Shown here in pieces: positions 11,161 through 20,608 of a stretch of DNA of 64,000 bases. The position numbers and the translations under genes were made by a program. This stretch comes from Nilaparvata lugens (lineage: Eukaryota; Arthropoda; Insecta; Hemiptera; Delphacidae), in contig NC_052507.1 of NCBI RefSeq assembly GCF_014356525.2, positions 43,495,687 through 43,559,686 on the forward strand, written 5' to 3'. The notes beneath the pieces are model-generated. The model was not told where the DNA came from. It made no database searches and worked only from the letters and a program-made list of their open reading frames with translations. Position 1 is the stretch's first letter. Each line of letters begins with the position of its first letter.

Positions 11161-12479
11161 TTAGTGAGGCGGTAATTTAGAACTGTGGGCTATTCTATCA
11201 AAGAGTGTGTGGGAAGAGAAATTCACTCGATCATTTAGGAGACTGTTGGGAAACAGTTTTGTGTGATTGTAAATTTCGTATTGTTCCAATACATTGAGTT
11301 TTCTGCTTTTTTGTGAGATTTGGAGGATTTCAAGATTGGTAGCGATGTCAGTGTATGTGTGGTCTGTTGATATAATATGGTCAGCAAAGTTTGAGTGGCT
11401 ATGTGGTTTATTAATGGCTCTGATGTGCTCTTTGTATCTTGTCTGAAAGTCACGTCTAGTCTGTCCGATATACAGTTTACTACAATCATTACATTTCAAT
11501 CTGTAGATGCCTGGTTGCTCAAATCTCTGTTTGTTTGTTTGGTAATTTTGAAAATGTTTTCTCAGTGAATTAGTTGTTTTAAAGGCGATTCTGTATTTGA
11601 GTTTCTTGAAAGATGATGCTACTTTCTGTGATTTTTTGTTGTAGTATGTGAGTGTGACGAATTTTTGGTAATTTTCCATATTATTCTTGGTTGATGATTT
11701 TGTTCTTATTTTGTGGAGTAGGTTGTCGACTAGAGTGTATGAGTATCCATTTTGTTGGGCAATGAATTTGATCGTGTTGAGCTCTTGAATGTAATCAAAT
11801 TGTGTCATGGGGATTTTCAATAGTCTGTCGATCATGTGGTGGATAGCTGCAAGTTTATGTTAGGTTGGAAGGTTGGAGGTATTGTAAATTACTGTGTCAG
11901 TTGTAGTAGGTTTCCTGTATATTTTAAATGTTTTGAAAGTATGGTTTTGTTGAAATATGGTGATGCCCAAGAAATTGATTGTACTATTGTTTTTCAGTTC
12001 TATGGTGAAGTGCAAGTTTGGGTGTATTTTGTTCAGTTTAAAGTGAAATATTTCAGTTTTCCTGGTGTTTCCTTTGTATAAAATGGAAATATCATCAACA
12101 TAAAATCTAAACCAGCTAATGATCCTGTCAAACTGATTGAGAATGTGTTTTTGTTCAATGTTGTGGATGAAGATCTCAGCTAAAATGCAAGAAATGGGGC
12201 TCCCCATGGGGAGACCATTTGGCTGGAAATAATATTTGTTATTGTAACAGAAGTAATTCTGTGAGGTGACTAGGTTAGTGAGATTTACAATTTCATTGAT
12301 GTATTCATGTGGTGTATTATTCTGTTCCAGAATTGTTTTAAGGAATTTTACAGTTTTGGGATTGGTACATTGGTGTATAAATCTGAAATGTTCAGTGAAG
12401 CTATTGTGGAGTTTTGTGGTATTTGGATTCTCTGAAGTTTTGTGGTGAGATCAATGTTGTTTTTCACTGCGCAGTATGA
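11161..12479 (-). pseudogene. Penelope-like reverse transcriptase / GIY-YIG endonuclease
   Basis: The RT part reads from about 12479, just after an in-frame TGA at 12480-12482, with DLYTNVP, GLPMGSPISCILAEIFI and the catalytic FYVDDI box, then LGITI. One in-frame TAA (11860-11862), after NTSNLPT, separates it from the rest; the same frame continues 8 codons later into MIDRLLKIPM. The C-terminal half (224 codons) ends in a GIY-YIG nuclease: GIYRLKCNDCSKLYIGQT, the RDFQTRYKEH Arg, and a conserved EQYEIY glutamate. RT followed by GIY-YIG is diagnostic of canonical Penelope-like elements, where the nuclease is thought to nick the target for primed reverse transcription. The N-terminus is missing and there are stops, so it is dead as read. 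Confidence 0.88.
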
Positions 12480-12544
12480 TCAGGAAGAGTTATGTTGTCT
12501 CTTATGGTGGTATCTAGTAATTTGGCTAGTTTGTGTGTGTCATC

Positions 12545-12702
12545 CACTCTAGTCAACAACCTACTCCACAAAATAAGAACAAAATCATCAACCAAGAGAA
12601 AATTACCAAGGAAAATTACCAAAAATTCGTCACCCTCACATAATACAACAAAAAATCACAGAAAGTAGCATCATCTTTCAAGAAACTCAAATACAGAACC
12701 AG
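12545..12702 (+). repeat. Inverted partial copy of the Penelope element
   Basis: This stretch is nearly the reverse complement of 11580-11730 in the adjacent element: it reads caacctactccacaaaataa and then catcatctttcaagaaactc on the plus strand. A small duplication (aaattaccaa twice) is the main difference. A partial inverted copy abutting the 5' end is a known feature of Penelope insertions. Confidence 0.8.
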
Positions 12703-12865
12703 TAGATAGATAATGCCGCATTTGCGCGACTTTTTTACGACTTTTCCACCCTCCCACCAACAACGCACCAATCCTATGAACCCCCCACCTCCCCCGCTCC
12801 ACCCACACCTCCCTGTCCTCTCCACCACTCCTTAGAAGGAGAAGAACCACTCCCTCTCTCTCTAG

Positions 12866-12960
12866 AAGAAGAAGAAGGAGAGGTGGAAGAAGAAGAAGAA
12901 GAAGAAGAAGAAGGAGAGGAGGAGGAAGAAGAAGAAGAAGAAGAAGATGATGATAACGAT
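12866..12960. repeat. GAA/GAG purine microsatellite
   Basis: A run of (GAA)n and (GAG)n. It generates acidic or serine-rich open frames on the two strands that I regard as artefacts. A further CT/GA-rich tract follows at 12975-13002 and 13093-13132. Confidence 0.9.
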
Positions 12961-13405
12961 GATGCTCTATCTCTCACACTCTCTCTCTTCCTCTCTCTCT
13001 CTATGTTATGCTCTATTTCATTTATAGATAGTCAAGCTCCAATTACATTTAGTCATGCCCAATTACATTTAGTCACAGTCTATTTGATAATGATTCATAG
13101 CAGAGAGAGAGATGCGAGAGAGAGAGAGAGGGAGGCATTTTACTGACAGATTTAAGTGAAACAAACTTCTGCCAGATTTAAGTGAAATGAATATCTTACT
13201 GTCAGATTTAACTGAAACATGTACTTGACAACGTTGTCAAGCACATGCAGAATTTTGGGTTGTACACACAGCAAACATTATATTTTTAATGTTTCCTCAA
13301 TCATAACTAATGCATAGAATGAACTAGTATATCCAAATACACACACACACACATTAGTTTTGAATTAGACATATATCAGTGGGACGAAACTCTCTAGAGA
13401 GTGAT

Positions 13406-13726
13406 CTATGATCTTTTACATTTTTTATTGGCAATGTCATATAAGCATTTCCAGAGATCATTAGAATTATTAACAATTGCTAATGATTCATCATTATTTG
13501 AACAACCATAATGCAAATGTCCAGTTTCTAGTATATCGAGTAATTCAAGAATTTCAGATAAAATTGGAAAGTGGAGACTTTCTGTTTTTGTTAATGCAAG
13601 ATCGCTCACCTCATCACCTGTTGAAAATTTAATATTCTTTGCAATTAGATCAAATTCATTGAATGAAATTTACATCAAGAGAGGAGATAGTTTCTTGAAC
13701 TTTAAAAAGCTATAACAATCAACCAT
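13406..13726 (-). pseudogene. Small Polinton-region protein, unknown function
   Basis: The frame opens at the ATG at 13726, meets an in-frame TAA at codon 19 (13670-13672), and then reads without interruption to 13406. It contains FNEFDLIAKNIKF, LTKTESLHFPILSEILELL and WKCLYDIANKK. A TATA-like tatatttata lies about 90 bp upstream on the same strand (near 13820). It is the first of four minus-strand frames between 13.4 and 15.0 kb that probably form one Polinton accessory cluster. I do not recognise the family. It is probably broken by the stop, unless translation starts downstream. Confidence 0.4.
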
Positions 13727-14004
13727 ATTTTCCAGTTGAGTGTATGTACAGGTAAAACGTGATAAGAAACTATTTGAATGAACTTGTATCTGCACAGCAC
13801 ACTATACTACACACTTCTATAAATATAATTGAGCTTCTACGCATGTGAGATCTTTACACCTCAACTAACAAAGCGTTACTGTACGATTAAACCTAGACAT
13901 TGCAGGTACTATGGTGATGAGAACAATCGAGTATACACTAGAAATTTATTTACACAATTCACTACAATTATTCATCACTTCCTCTTCAATTTTTATTAGT
14001 TTAC

Positions 14005-14223
14005 TCACAGACAGTCTATGGGGTTGGTAATAGCATATAGATAATCATGTATATCGTTCAAATTCACTGTGTTTAAGAGAATGTCTTTTAGTTATTTCAC
14101 CAGATGATGATTTTCATGAGTTGAATGTTTAATTGCAATTTCACAAGCATCTTACCAATCAAGACACTGTTCTAACCTCATTTCCAATTCACTATCAGCT
14201 TGCATCCACTTGCATGGGTCCAT
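14005..14223 (-). pseudogene. Small decayed frame, unknown function
   Basis: From ATG 14223 the frame gives MDPCKWMQADSELEMRLEQC, then an in-frame TAA, a stretch rich in His (HSTHENHHLVK), a second TAA, and NLNDIHDYLYAITNPIDCL before the final stop. Amino-acid composition looks protein-like across both stops, so I read it as a decayed gene. It lies 19 bp downstream of the BIR-like frame. No known domain is visible. Confidence 0.25.
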
Positions 14224-14241
14224 GATGAACGAATGAAGAAA

Positions 14242-14502
14242 CTATACATATGTTGGTACTAATATAGAGAGATTAATTGGCTTCTGTCCCTTTCCACCAA
14301 TGCAACATACGCGAGCGGTATGATATCTCAATGCTTGCATACAATAAACACATTGAATTTCTTGTCCGTTATAGAAAAAGCCATATCTTGCAAAGTTTTT
14401 CTTTTCTGTATTTGAATAGAATTCACATTTTTTCATGCTAAGCATTCTATTCTTTTCGCACATGAAATTTGGAGACAAGTCCATATTTTTCATTATCAAC
14501 AA
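14242..14502 (-). pseudogene. BIR-like (inhibitor-of-apoptosis) domain fragment
   Basis: The 86-codon frame contains KNFARYGFFYNGQEIQCVYC, matching the centre of a baculovirus IAP repeat: the A..GF.Y.G..D.V.C..C block with the first two zinc-binding Cys. The remaining His and Cys ligands (normally C-x2-C-x16-H-x6-C) are not in place; after RYHTARVC the frame drifts into unrelated residues, so the domain is truncated or frameshifted. BIR proteins block caspases in insects and large insect DNA viruses. A copy on a virus-like Polinton would fit an anti-apoptotic accessory role, but that is inference. The frame overlaps the 3' end of the next gene by 7 bp. Confidence 0.45.
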
Positions 14503-14978
14503 AAATTATAATGATGGGCAGCATAGAGGGCACATCGCCCACTTGGATTGCGATGATGAATTTCACAGGCATTATAACACCATGAACTTGTGAAGTAGTT
14601 AAAATTTGGTTTCTCAATTTCATCTGGTAACCTTCTAAGAAACTTAGCTTTTCCTGTACCTTTTGTGTAGATTTTATCATTTCCTTCAAGATAAGTTATC
14701 AATAATTCGTCTGTATAAATAAAATGACCATCTTCCCAGCGTATTTTGTGATAATTGTTCTCTGCCCATGTTGCTTGCTTACACAATTTAGCATTCAATT
14801 CTGACTTTGCAAATGGCGACTTGAAATGCAACACAACAAAGCTATTTACCTGATCTACGATTCCGATTTCTTTCACAATAATTTGATTAGAATTTCCCTT
14901 GAACCAATGCATGTCGGCTGTTGCGAATTTTTTACAGGAGAGAGTTTCTTCCTCCTCTTGTCCTGTTTTGTCCTCCAT
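14496..14978 (-). CDS. Conserved Polinton-associated protein, unknown function
   Basis: An intact 160-codon frame: an acidic N-terminus, then KFATADMHWFKGNSNQIIVK, HFKSPFAKSEL, ENNYHKIRWEDGHFIYTDEL, YTKGTGKAKFLRRL, and a C-terminal Cys/His cluster (SSWCYNACEIHHRNPSGRCA). It resembles a widespread unnamed family of arthropod proteins with a VKEI...FKPP...W..HGL.W..G pattern, a KG..K motif and a final C..H....RCAL motif; the likeness is from memory of the pattern. The alternation of acidic and aromatic blocks suggests an RNase H-like exonuclease fold, which I cannot establish. The Cys/His tail looks zinc-binding. The BIR-like frame overlaps its end. Confidence 0.5.
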   Translation of the reverse strand: MEDKTGQEEEETLSCKKFATADMHWFKGNSNQIIVKEIGIVDQVNSFVVLHFKSPFAKSELNAKLCKQATWAENNYHKIRWEDGHFIYTDELLITYLEGNDKIYTKGTGKAKFLRRLPDEIEKPNFNYFTSSWCYNACEIHHRNPSGRCALYAAHHYNFC

Positions 14979-15031
14979 TGTCCTCCTTTGTCCTCCGTTC
15001 TCCTCCTCCTTTGTCCTCCTCCTCCTGTGGT
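14950..15031. repeat. tcctcctttgtcc pyrimidine repeat
   Basis: Imperfect tandem copies of tcctccnttgtcctcc, about 12-13 bp. It spans the start of the preceding minus-strand gene and the intergenic space before the ATPase, the divergent promoter region of the two gene blocks. Confidence 0.8.
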
Positions 15032-15129
15032 TTAGGTGTACTACATCTTGATTGATAGAAGCGCTTCATTAGTGAGTGAACCAGACACATGAAACAGTTC
15101 GTTCTGTTTGTATATCTCACTTTCTCAAC

Positions 15130-15809
15130 ATGAACAAACTTATTGTAAATTTCGATAAGATAATTGCACAAGAGGAAAAGCCTGTATGGTGTAAGAATGG
15201 GGCATTGATACCACATAACGCTAGAATTCTCATCATAGGCCCATCTGCATGCAGTAAAACGAATTTATTGTCAACTTGATTCTTTCCAAAAATGGATTGA
15301 GATTTAAACATATTCATTCAAATACTAAAAGTCAATATCAAGATAAGTACTTGTTTTTAAGAAAAGTCTTTTCAAAAATGAAAGGTATTGAATTTCATGT
15401 GAATGATATCCCTGATAACATTGCACATCCAAACAATATACCACAACATTCTCTAGTTATATTTGACGATTTACAACTTGGTCACACACCTCAAATAAGG
15501 GATTATTTTACCATGGGTAGACATCCCAATATTGATACAGCATATTTGATTCAAAGTTATGGTGCAACACAAAAACATTTCACCAGAGATAATGCAAATA
15601 TGATTGTTATATTCAAAATTGATCAATTATCACTCAAATTAATACATAGAGACTATGTGGGTGAAGATATTTGCTTCAGAGATTCCAGTAAATTGTGTTC
15701 AAATGTTTGGAATTCTAAGAAGCATAGTTTTCATACTATTATGACTGAATGTGTAGCTTATAGTGAAAAATATAGGCAGGGTCTGGATAACTTTATCGAC
15801 ATTCAGTAG
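15130..15809 (+). pseudogene. Polinton packaging ATPase (FtsK/A32-like), one frameshift
   Basis: The ATG at 15130 starts MNKLIVNFDKII, followed by ALIPHNARILIIGPSACSKT. The Walker A loop is GPSACSKTNLL; the usual form is GPSGCGKT, so two glycines are altered here. One base is missing at about 15270-15275, which produces a stop; the adjacent frame continues with ILSKNGLRFKHIH, the Walker B SLVIFDDL, the RHPNIDTAYLIQSYGATQ block and the C-terminal ECVAYSEKYRQGL. This is the A32-type genome-packaging ATPase of Polintons and related viruses, which drives DNA into the capsid. It starts a plus-strand series: DUF8207-like gene 21 bp later, then the coiled-coil gene. The frameshift and Walker A changes make it non-functional as read. 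Confidence 0.85.
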
Positions 15810-15830
15810 AGAGTGAGTTGCAGTGAAAGA

Positions 15831-16809
15831 ATGAGGATGTCTCGTAGAGGACAAAACGCTAGCGTTGCTCTAATCAATAAGATTAAGAAATTGAGGAAAG
15901 TTATTAGAGACAAACATAGAAGCATTGTACATTTTAAAAAGCAATCTGACGATTAGAGAAAAACGTTTTAAACCGAATATCACACCTCTAGTTGAAATGG
16001 GGAAAACTAAATCTTCTCATCAATCCAATCAGAGTTTTATACCAAAAAAGGAGGAACAAGAAGAAGAAGGAGAAGATGAAGATGAAGGTGAAGGAAGTAT
16101 GTATCTGGGAGAAAAACATGATGATATTAGTGAAACAATAGAAGTTACATCACTATCAGCAGCTGAAAAAGATCTAAGCATGAACGATTCAAGTATATTC
16201 AATTCAACTAGGCTTGAGAGTGATACAAGCAGCAAAATAAAGAGGATAAAGAATCAAGTGTTTGCACAATATTTGTATATATTTCATTGTGAAAAATTGG
16301 ATAACTCGATTCCTTATGGAATTTCCTATGATTCTGACCGAAAATTATATTTTATGGGTGAGTTGGTTGTTAGCTTTGATAACTACTTCTTATATATTGA
16401 TAACAAAAAATTCCGAATTACACATGGTCTATTGGGACTGTTATTTGCCCAAAGACCAAATTCATATCTCTTTGATGAAAAAGATCTTAATAAATACAAG
16501 AAGATTTTATCAATAACAAATTTTCATTTGGATAGACGAGGATATGTGAAACGTAACACTGGTGTAGAGTCTTGCTTAATTCAAATGCTGTTTCCTGTTA
16601 AAAAAGCAAGTTATTCAGGGTTCAGGGTTATTGAAATTTGCAAAAAATAATTCTAGCAATATGATTTACCAATATTATGACAACTATGATGAATTGGGGT
16701 TCAGAGACTTCATTTATTAAAATCATCAAAACTTGCTGGACACTCGGGTCATGATGTTGAGATTGTATCAATTATAGAAGAATTATGTGAAGGTAAAATT
16801 ATTGTTTAG
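15831..16809 (+). pseudogene. DUF8207-like Polinton protein, three frameshifts
   Basis: The gene begins at 15831 or the second ATG at 15837 (MSRRGQNASVALINKIKKL). It shifts frame near 15950, then reads IREKRFKPNITPLVEM and an acidic tract (EEEGEDEDEGEG). The conserved core is IPYGISYDSDRKLYFMGEL, YIDNKKFRITHGLLGLLFA and the DEKDLNKYKKIL helix. Two more shifts, near 16640 and 16695, lead to LLKSSKLAGHSGHDVEIVSI and a stop at 16807. The YG...D...ID...G..GL..L....P..Y...DL..Y..IL pattern and the AGHxGHxxEI tail match proteins found beside the ATPase in arthropod Polintons. Their function is unknown; a virion role is often supposed. The assignment is from memory of the family pattern. Confidence 0.7.
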
Positions 16810-16816
16810 TTGCAGA

Positions 16817-17836
16817 ATGAGCATGCACAGATTCGGAGGTAAAAGCGAGAGAGTCGCTGCGAAGAAAGAGATTGTATGGAATGAACCAGATCTTGAAAGT
16901 TTTAGTAAGAGAATAATTCAGGCAATTAATCAACAGGGTGTTAGTGAATATCTGCGTTCGTATTTAGATTCACAATTATCTAATATAGTTAAGAATATTG
17001 GATTGAACGAGATTGAAAAGGAACACATCTTCAGTACATTACAACAGTTATCTGACAATATCGATAGGGGAGTTAAAGAGAAATCTATCAATTTGGAGAA
17101 TTCTCTACATGATCTCAAATCAACAACAGAGATATTCAGATCGCACTTGAATATGATCAACGATGATAAAGTTGACAAGAATTATTTGGATGAGAAATTG
17201 AAAGTTATATCAGACAAGATTGAAAATTTGCAAGTATTAGATAGAAATTATCTAAATACCAGATTGAAACAGCTTAGCACAGAACTTTTTACTAGAGTAA
17301 ATGAAACTCATTCATTATCAGTTGATAAGGAATATTTAGATAAAACTGTGCAGGCATTGAATAACATTGTTATAACGAAACAAGAGTTTGAAGATCGATT
17401 ATCCTCAATGACCAATATGATAAAGACAAATCTTATGGAGGGGATTGAACAATTTGTTTCAAAAAACAATTTAAATACATTGCTATCTACGTTTAGCGAA
17501 ACTTATGTATTGCAAAATGATCTGAGTAGTGAAATGCAAGCATTTATTAAGAAAGATGAATTACAAGCTACAGTCAAATCAATTCGTGAGGAAATAGCAT
17601 CTTCAATTATTAAAAATACTGAGAATGATGAAGTGACAAGATTACAATGTTCACCTGCATTCATCGATTATCTCACTTTATTTGTACATAGAATAGTCTA
17701 CCAAATAGTTAGGAACTATGCGAAGTTTAGTTTTCATATGAATTGGATTGAGGCAAAACAGCATAATTTGACAGAAGATCAAGTAGGTGATTTGATCACC
17801 AATAAAATCGCAAATGTGGCATTATCCATCTACTAG
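16817..17836 (+). pseudogene. Polinton coiled-coil protein, 3'-truncated
   Basis: The likely start is the ATG at 16817 (MSMHRFGGKSERVAAKKEI), 8 bp after the preceding stop; the longer frame from 16787 overlaps that gene. The protein is mostly predicted helix with repeated YLD/NYL units (DKNYLDEKLKVI, DRNYLNTRLKQL, DKEYLDKTVQAL), each followed by a Leu/Ile-rich heptad stretch, as in a trimeric or fibre-like coiled coil. The C-terminus ends ALSIY at a TAG created exactly where Penelope-like sequence begins (17835), so the natural end is lost. It may be a fibre or tail-like virion protein by position and shape, but this is unproven. Confidence 0.6.
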
Positions 17837-17955
17837 AATCGCCTTCAAAACAACAAATTCACTGAGAAAACATTTTCAAAATTACCAAACAAACAAACAG
17901 AGATTTGAGCAACCAGGCATCTACAAATTGAAATGTAATGATTGTAGTAAACTGT
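17835..17955 (+). mobile_element. Penelope-like element, left fragment
   Basis: Encodes IAFKTTNSLRKHFQNYQ through CNDCSKL, nearly identical to the minus-strand copy at 11.5 kb. It stops in the middle of the GIY-YIG domain at gtaaactgt (17947-17955). The continuation of the same reading, starting with the same nine bases, is at 26375, 8.4 kb away and in the same orientation. Confidence 0.85.
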
Positions 17956-17989
17956 CAATTTACCTAACCATAGAAGTGGAATTTGGAAT

Positions 17990-20064
17990 GTTTACCTGAT
18001 AAGCTGAACTTGGAATGCTGACAACATGGCCAGCTTGATTTGTTTTGTAATTTCAAATGAAATATATTTATATTTTATAATAAAAAATTGTTCAAATCAA
18101 TCATTGATGAGTCTATTCAGATTGAAAAAAAACATTCATTAGTAGATTAACTCATTATTCTTCTTTATTTTCAAATTTTTCAAACACTATTATCAAGTTG
18201 GCTTAACCGGCAATTTCAAATTCAAGTTATCAACCGGCAAATTCAAATACTGTATGCTAACCATGAACTAAAGAGAACTAAATAATATAGGTAGGCTACC
18301 ATCTATAATAATATTGAAAATAATATAGAAAAGGGATGTTTGCTTATTTCAGCTTTGAATTTTAGTAGAATAATTAACATCATAAATGTGTCCAGGATAC
18401 TTGAGGAGTTCTTGATCGAATTATCATAGACTACAGTACCCGTAATGAGATTTGTGTTGGCGGTCAACAAAGAATATAAGCAATTTTATTGAAAACATGA
18501 AGAATAGAGGATTTTTCTTTAGTAAATATATCTGATAATCTTGTTAGTAATTCGTACCGTAGGCTTATAAATTAGTAGCATACGAGTACTGTAGATCTAC
18601 TATATAGAGTAGATGACTTGGCTGTATGAACAAGTTTAATGTTGCCGGTTATTATCAACAATACAAGGGCCAGTTGAGCGTTTTTAGAGTCAGCAAAGCA
18701 GGAAGCTCTTCGCTTGCATGGGAAGCAACTTCCCATGAATGTTGAGAGATCTAAATTTCTTATTGAAAATACCTAATATACGGTATTGTATTGTAATTCA
18801 TATTTGAATCCAAGATCCTGGTGACTTGTTAAAAATAATCAATAATAATTTATTCGTCAAGAAAAATAGTTTAATGATGATTCGAATAATGAATTTTCAT
18901 AATAATTGATATTAATGCCTGAATATAGAAATCAAGTAATAGTAGGCCTACCATCAACTTTCATAAGTATTCTTATTTTGTAAAATCTTTATTCATCAAT
19001 AGACTAATTATTATTTTTTGTTATTGGTTACCGTACTGAGTCATAGTACATGTATTAGAGGTGGCTATGCTGACCGAGTTCATAGATATAACTTAATAGC
19101 CTTTCTATCCTCCTGTGACAGCTAACCATCAATTTAATATAATAATAATATGCTAACTTATTGGAATTAATGTAATGTATCATGATGGAATTGAAGATCA
19201 TATTAATATAGTATATGAATGAAGAAAAAATAAATTTGAGATTTTGCAAAAAATAAAATTAGAAATACAGGCCTAGGCATACCCAAAGTGACTAAAAATA
19301 ACGAAATTGCCTATTCTGTGGAAAATACTGTTATTTGAAATGATTGCAAAGTATTATAGCTATTATTTGTTTCAGATTAGAATTATTATAGCAAGCCTTG
19401 TGTCACACCTGACAATTAAAACAATGCTTGTATAGCTTCTATCAAAACAGTGACACTTAATATTTTCCATTACCGTACCTACCTTTTTTTGATTCCATTA
19501 CAAATTTATTTTTTGGTACCTGCGCATTTGTCTCAGTAGCCCGAATGAATTGTTGACATGTTCAAACTTTTGAAGCTAGTGGAATTCTACTAGCCAGCTA
19601 TATACTGTTGATAGTTGTTACTATTTTGCTCGCAGCCAATGGAATAGCCAGGTGCGACATAAGGTAGTTAAAAATGAAGAGTATACTCAAGTACAACAAT
19701 ATAATTTTATGGATAAGGATAAATGCTGAAGCTGCTGCATTTACACAAAAGTTGTCAACAAAAAAATTATGAGTAAAACTACTAAATACCTGGTAGCAAG
19801 GTAGACGCCAAGAAATTGTAAGACAATGTAACAATAACAAATGATTGCATTTATTGATATAAGTGGCACTTTACAAATGGCCTTAAAAGTTATGATGACT
19901 GCACTAAGTAGGAGAAAGGACGTTTAATGAAAATCAAAAATAACAAATAGTGAATTTGAATAAGCAGTAAAAAGGAATTGTCAATTGATTCAAGTTGTTT
20001 ACAACAATAGAAAGTATTCATATAATAGTTGTGCGATGTAACAAATGATCAAAAATGATAGTGC
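17990..20064. other. Noncoding left part of the 8.4-kb insert
   Basis: AT-rich with no recognisable gene or transposase. A short phrase tattagaggtggctatgc (19055) recurs near 28655. A hairpin-like gcatgggaagcaacttcccatg lies near 18715. Confidence 0.45.
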
Positions 20065-20608
20065 AATGTAGCAACATTTTCAATATTGCAACTAGTGTCA
20101 ACTCAGCGGTTCCAAACCTTCAACAGAGGGGATAAAGATGTGCACTTTTGCTATGTTAATCTACTAACTAGTCAAAATTAAGCTGCAACGTCAAAAATTG
20201 TGTCACAGACACCCTCTTCAAATTTCAATGCCAAATGAATAATTGTTGCAGCATTGGAAATTTCATCCCCTACATTAAAGTTGCTATAATAATGAAACAG
20301 AAACTTTGAATAGTGAAGTAATACACCATTTCAAAGAGAATTTGATGCTCTACAAACCTATGATAAGCATTGATTTTTACGATGCATTGTTGGAGAGTTA
20401 TAATTCCTGAAAGAGGCTCTATGAGCTCATAATCTGCATTGATTTTTCCCATCAATTTTTAAAAAGTTATAAGAATAGAAATAGAAAAAAATTGGAGGCG
20501 AACGTGCTTTTTTTCAAAAATGTCACACATTTAAGAGTGGATATCTCAAAAACTAGAAAAGTTGTGAGTTGAATATTGAAGGAAATTATATAAGCTTTAC
20601 TTTTGTAT

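Larger units (their letters stand above)
11026..12545 (-). mobile_element. Penelope-like retroelement, 5'-truncated
   Basis: A minus-strand element carries a reverse transcriptase joined to a GIY-YIG endonuclease, then a tail of about 110 bp with a hammerhead-like core (11030-11056). It is cut at about 12545 on its 5' side, where sequence identical to its own interior begins in the opposite orientation. It lies inside the Polinton, between the secreted-protein relics and the minus-strand gene cluster. Parts of the same family recur at 17835-17955, 26375-26775 and 27735. Confidence 0.85.
4900..17834 (+). mobile_element. Decayed Polinton/Maverick (adintovirus-like) element
   Basis: The span is defined by a protein-primed family B DNA polymerase, a packaging ATPase with Walker A and B motifs, the YG...DxD-type protein found beside the ATPase in arthropod Polintons, and a coiled-coil gene ending in ...ALSIY. 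A small minus-strand gene cluster sits between polymerase and ATPase. Major capsid, penton, maturation protease and RVE integrase were not found. The right side is cut by a Penelope-like fragment at 17835, and I could not locate terminal inverted repeats, so both borders are approximate. Nearly all genes carry frameshifts, stops or deletions. A second retroelement and two secreted-protein relics are embedded in it. Confidence 0.75.

Noticed and set aside
12774..13146. Acidic and Ser-rich open frames
   Set aside because: Shadow of the GAA/GAG tract.
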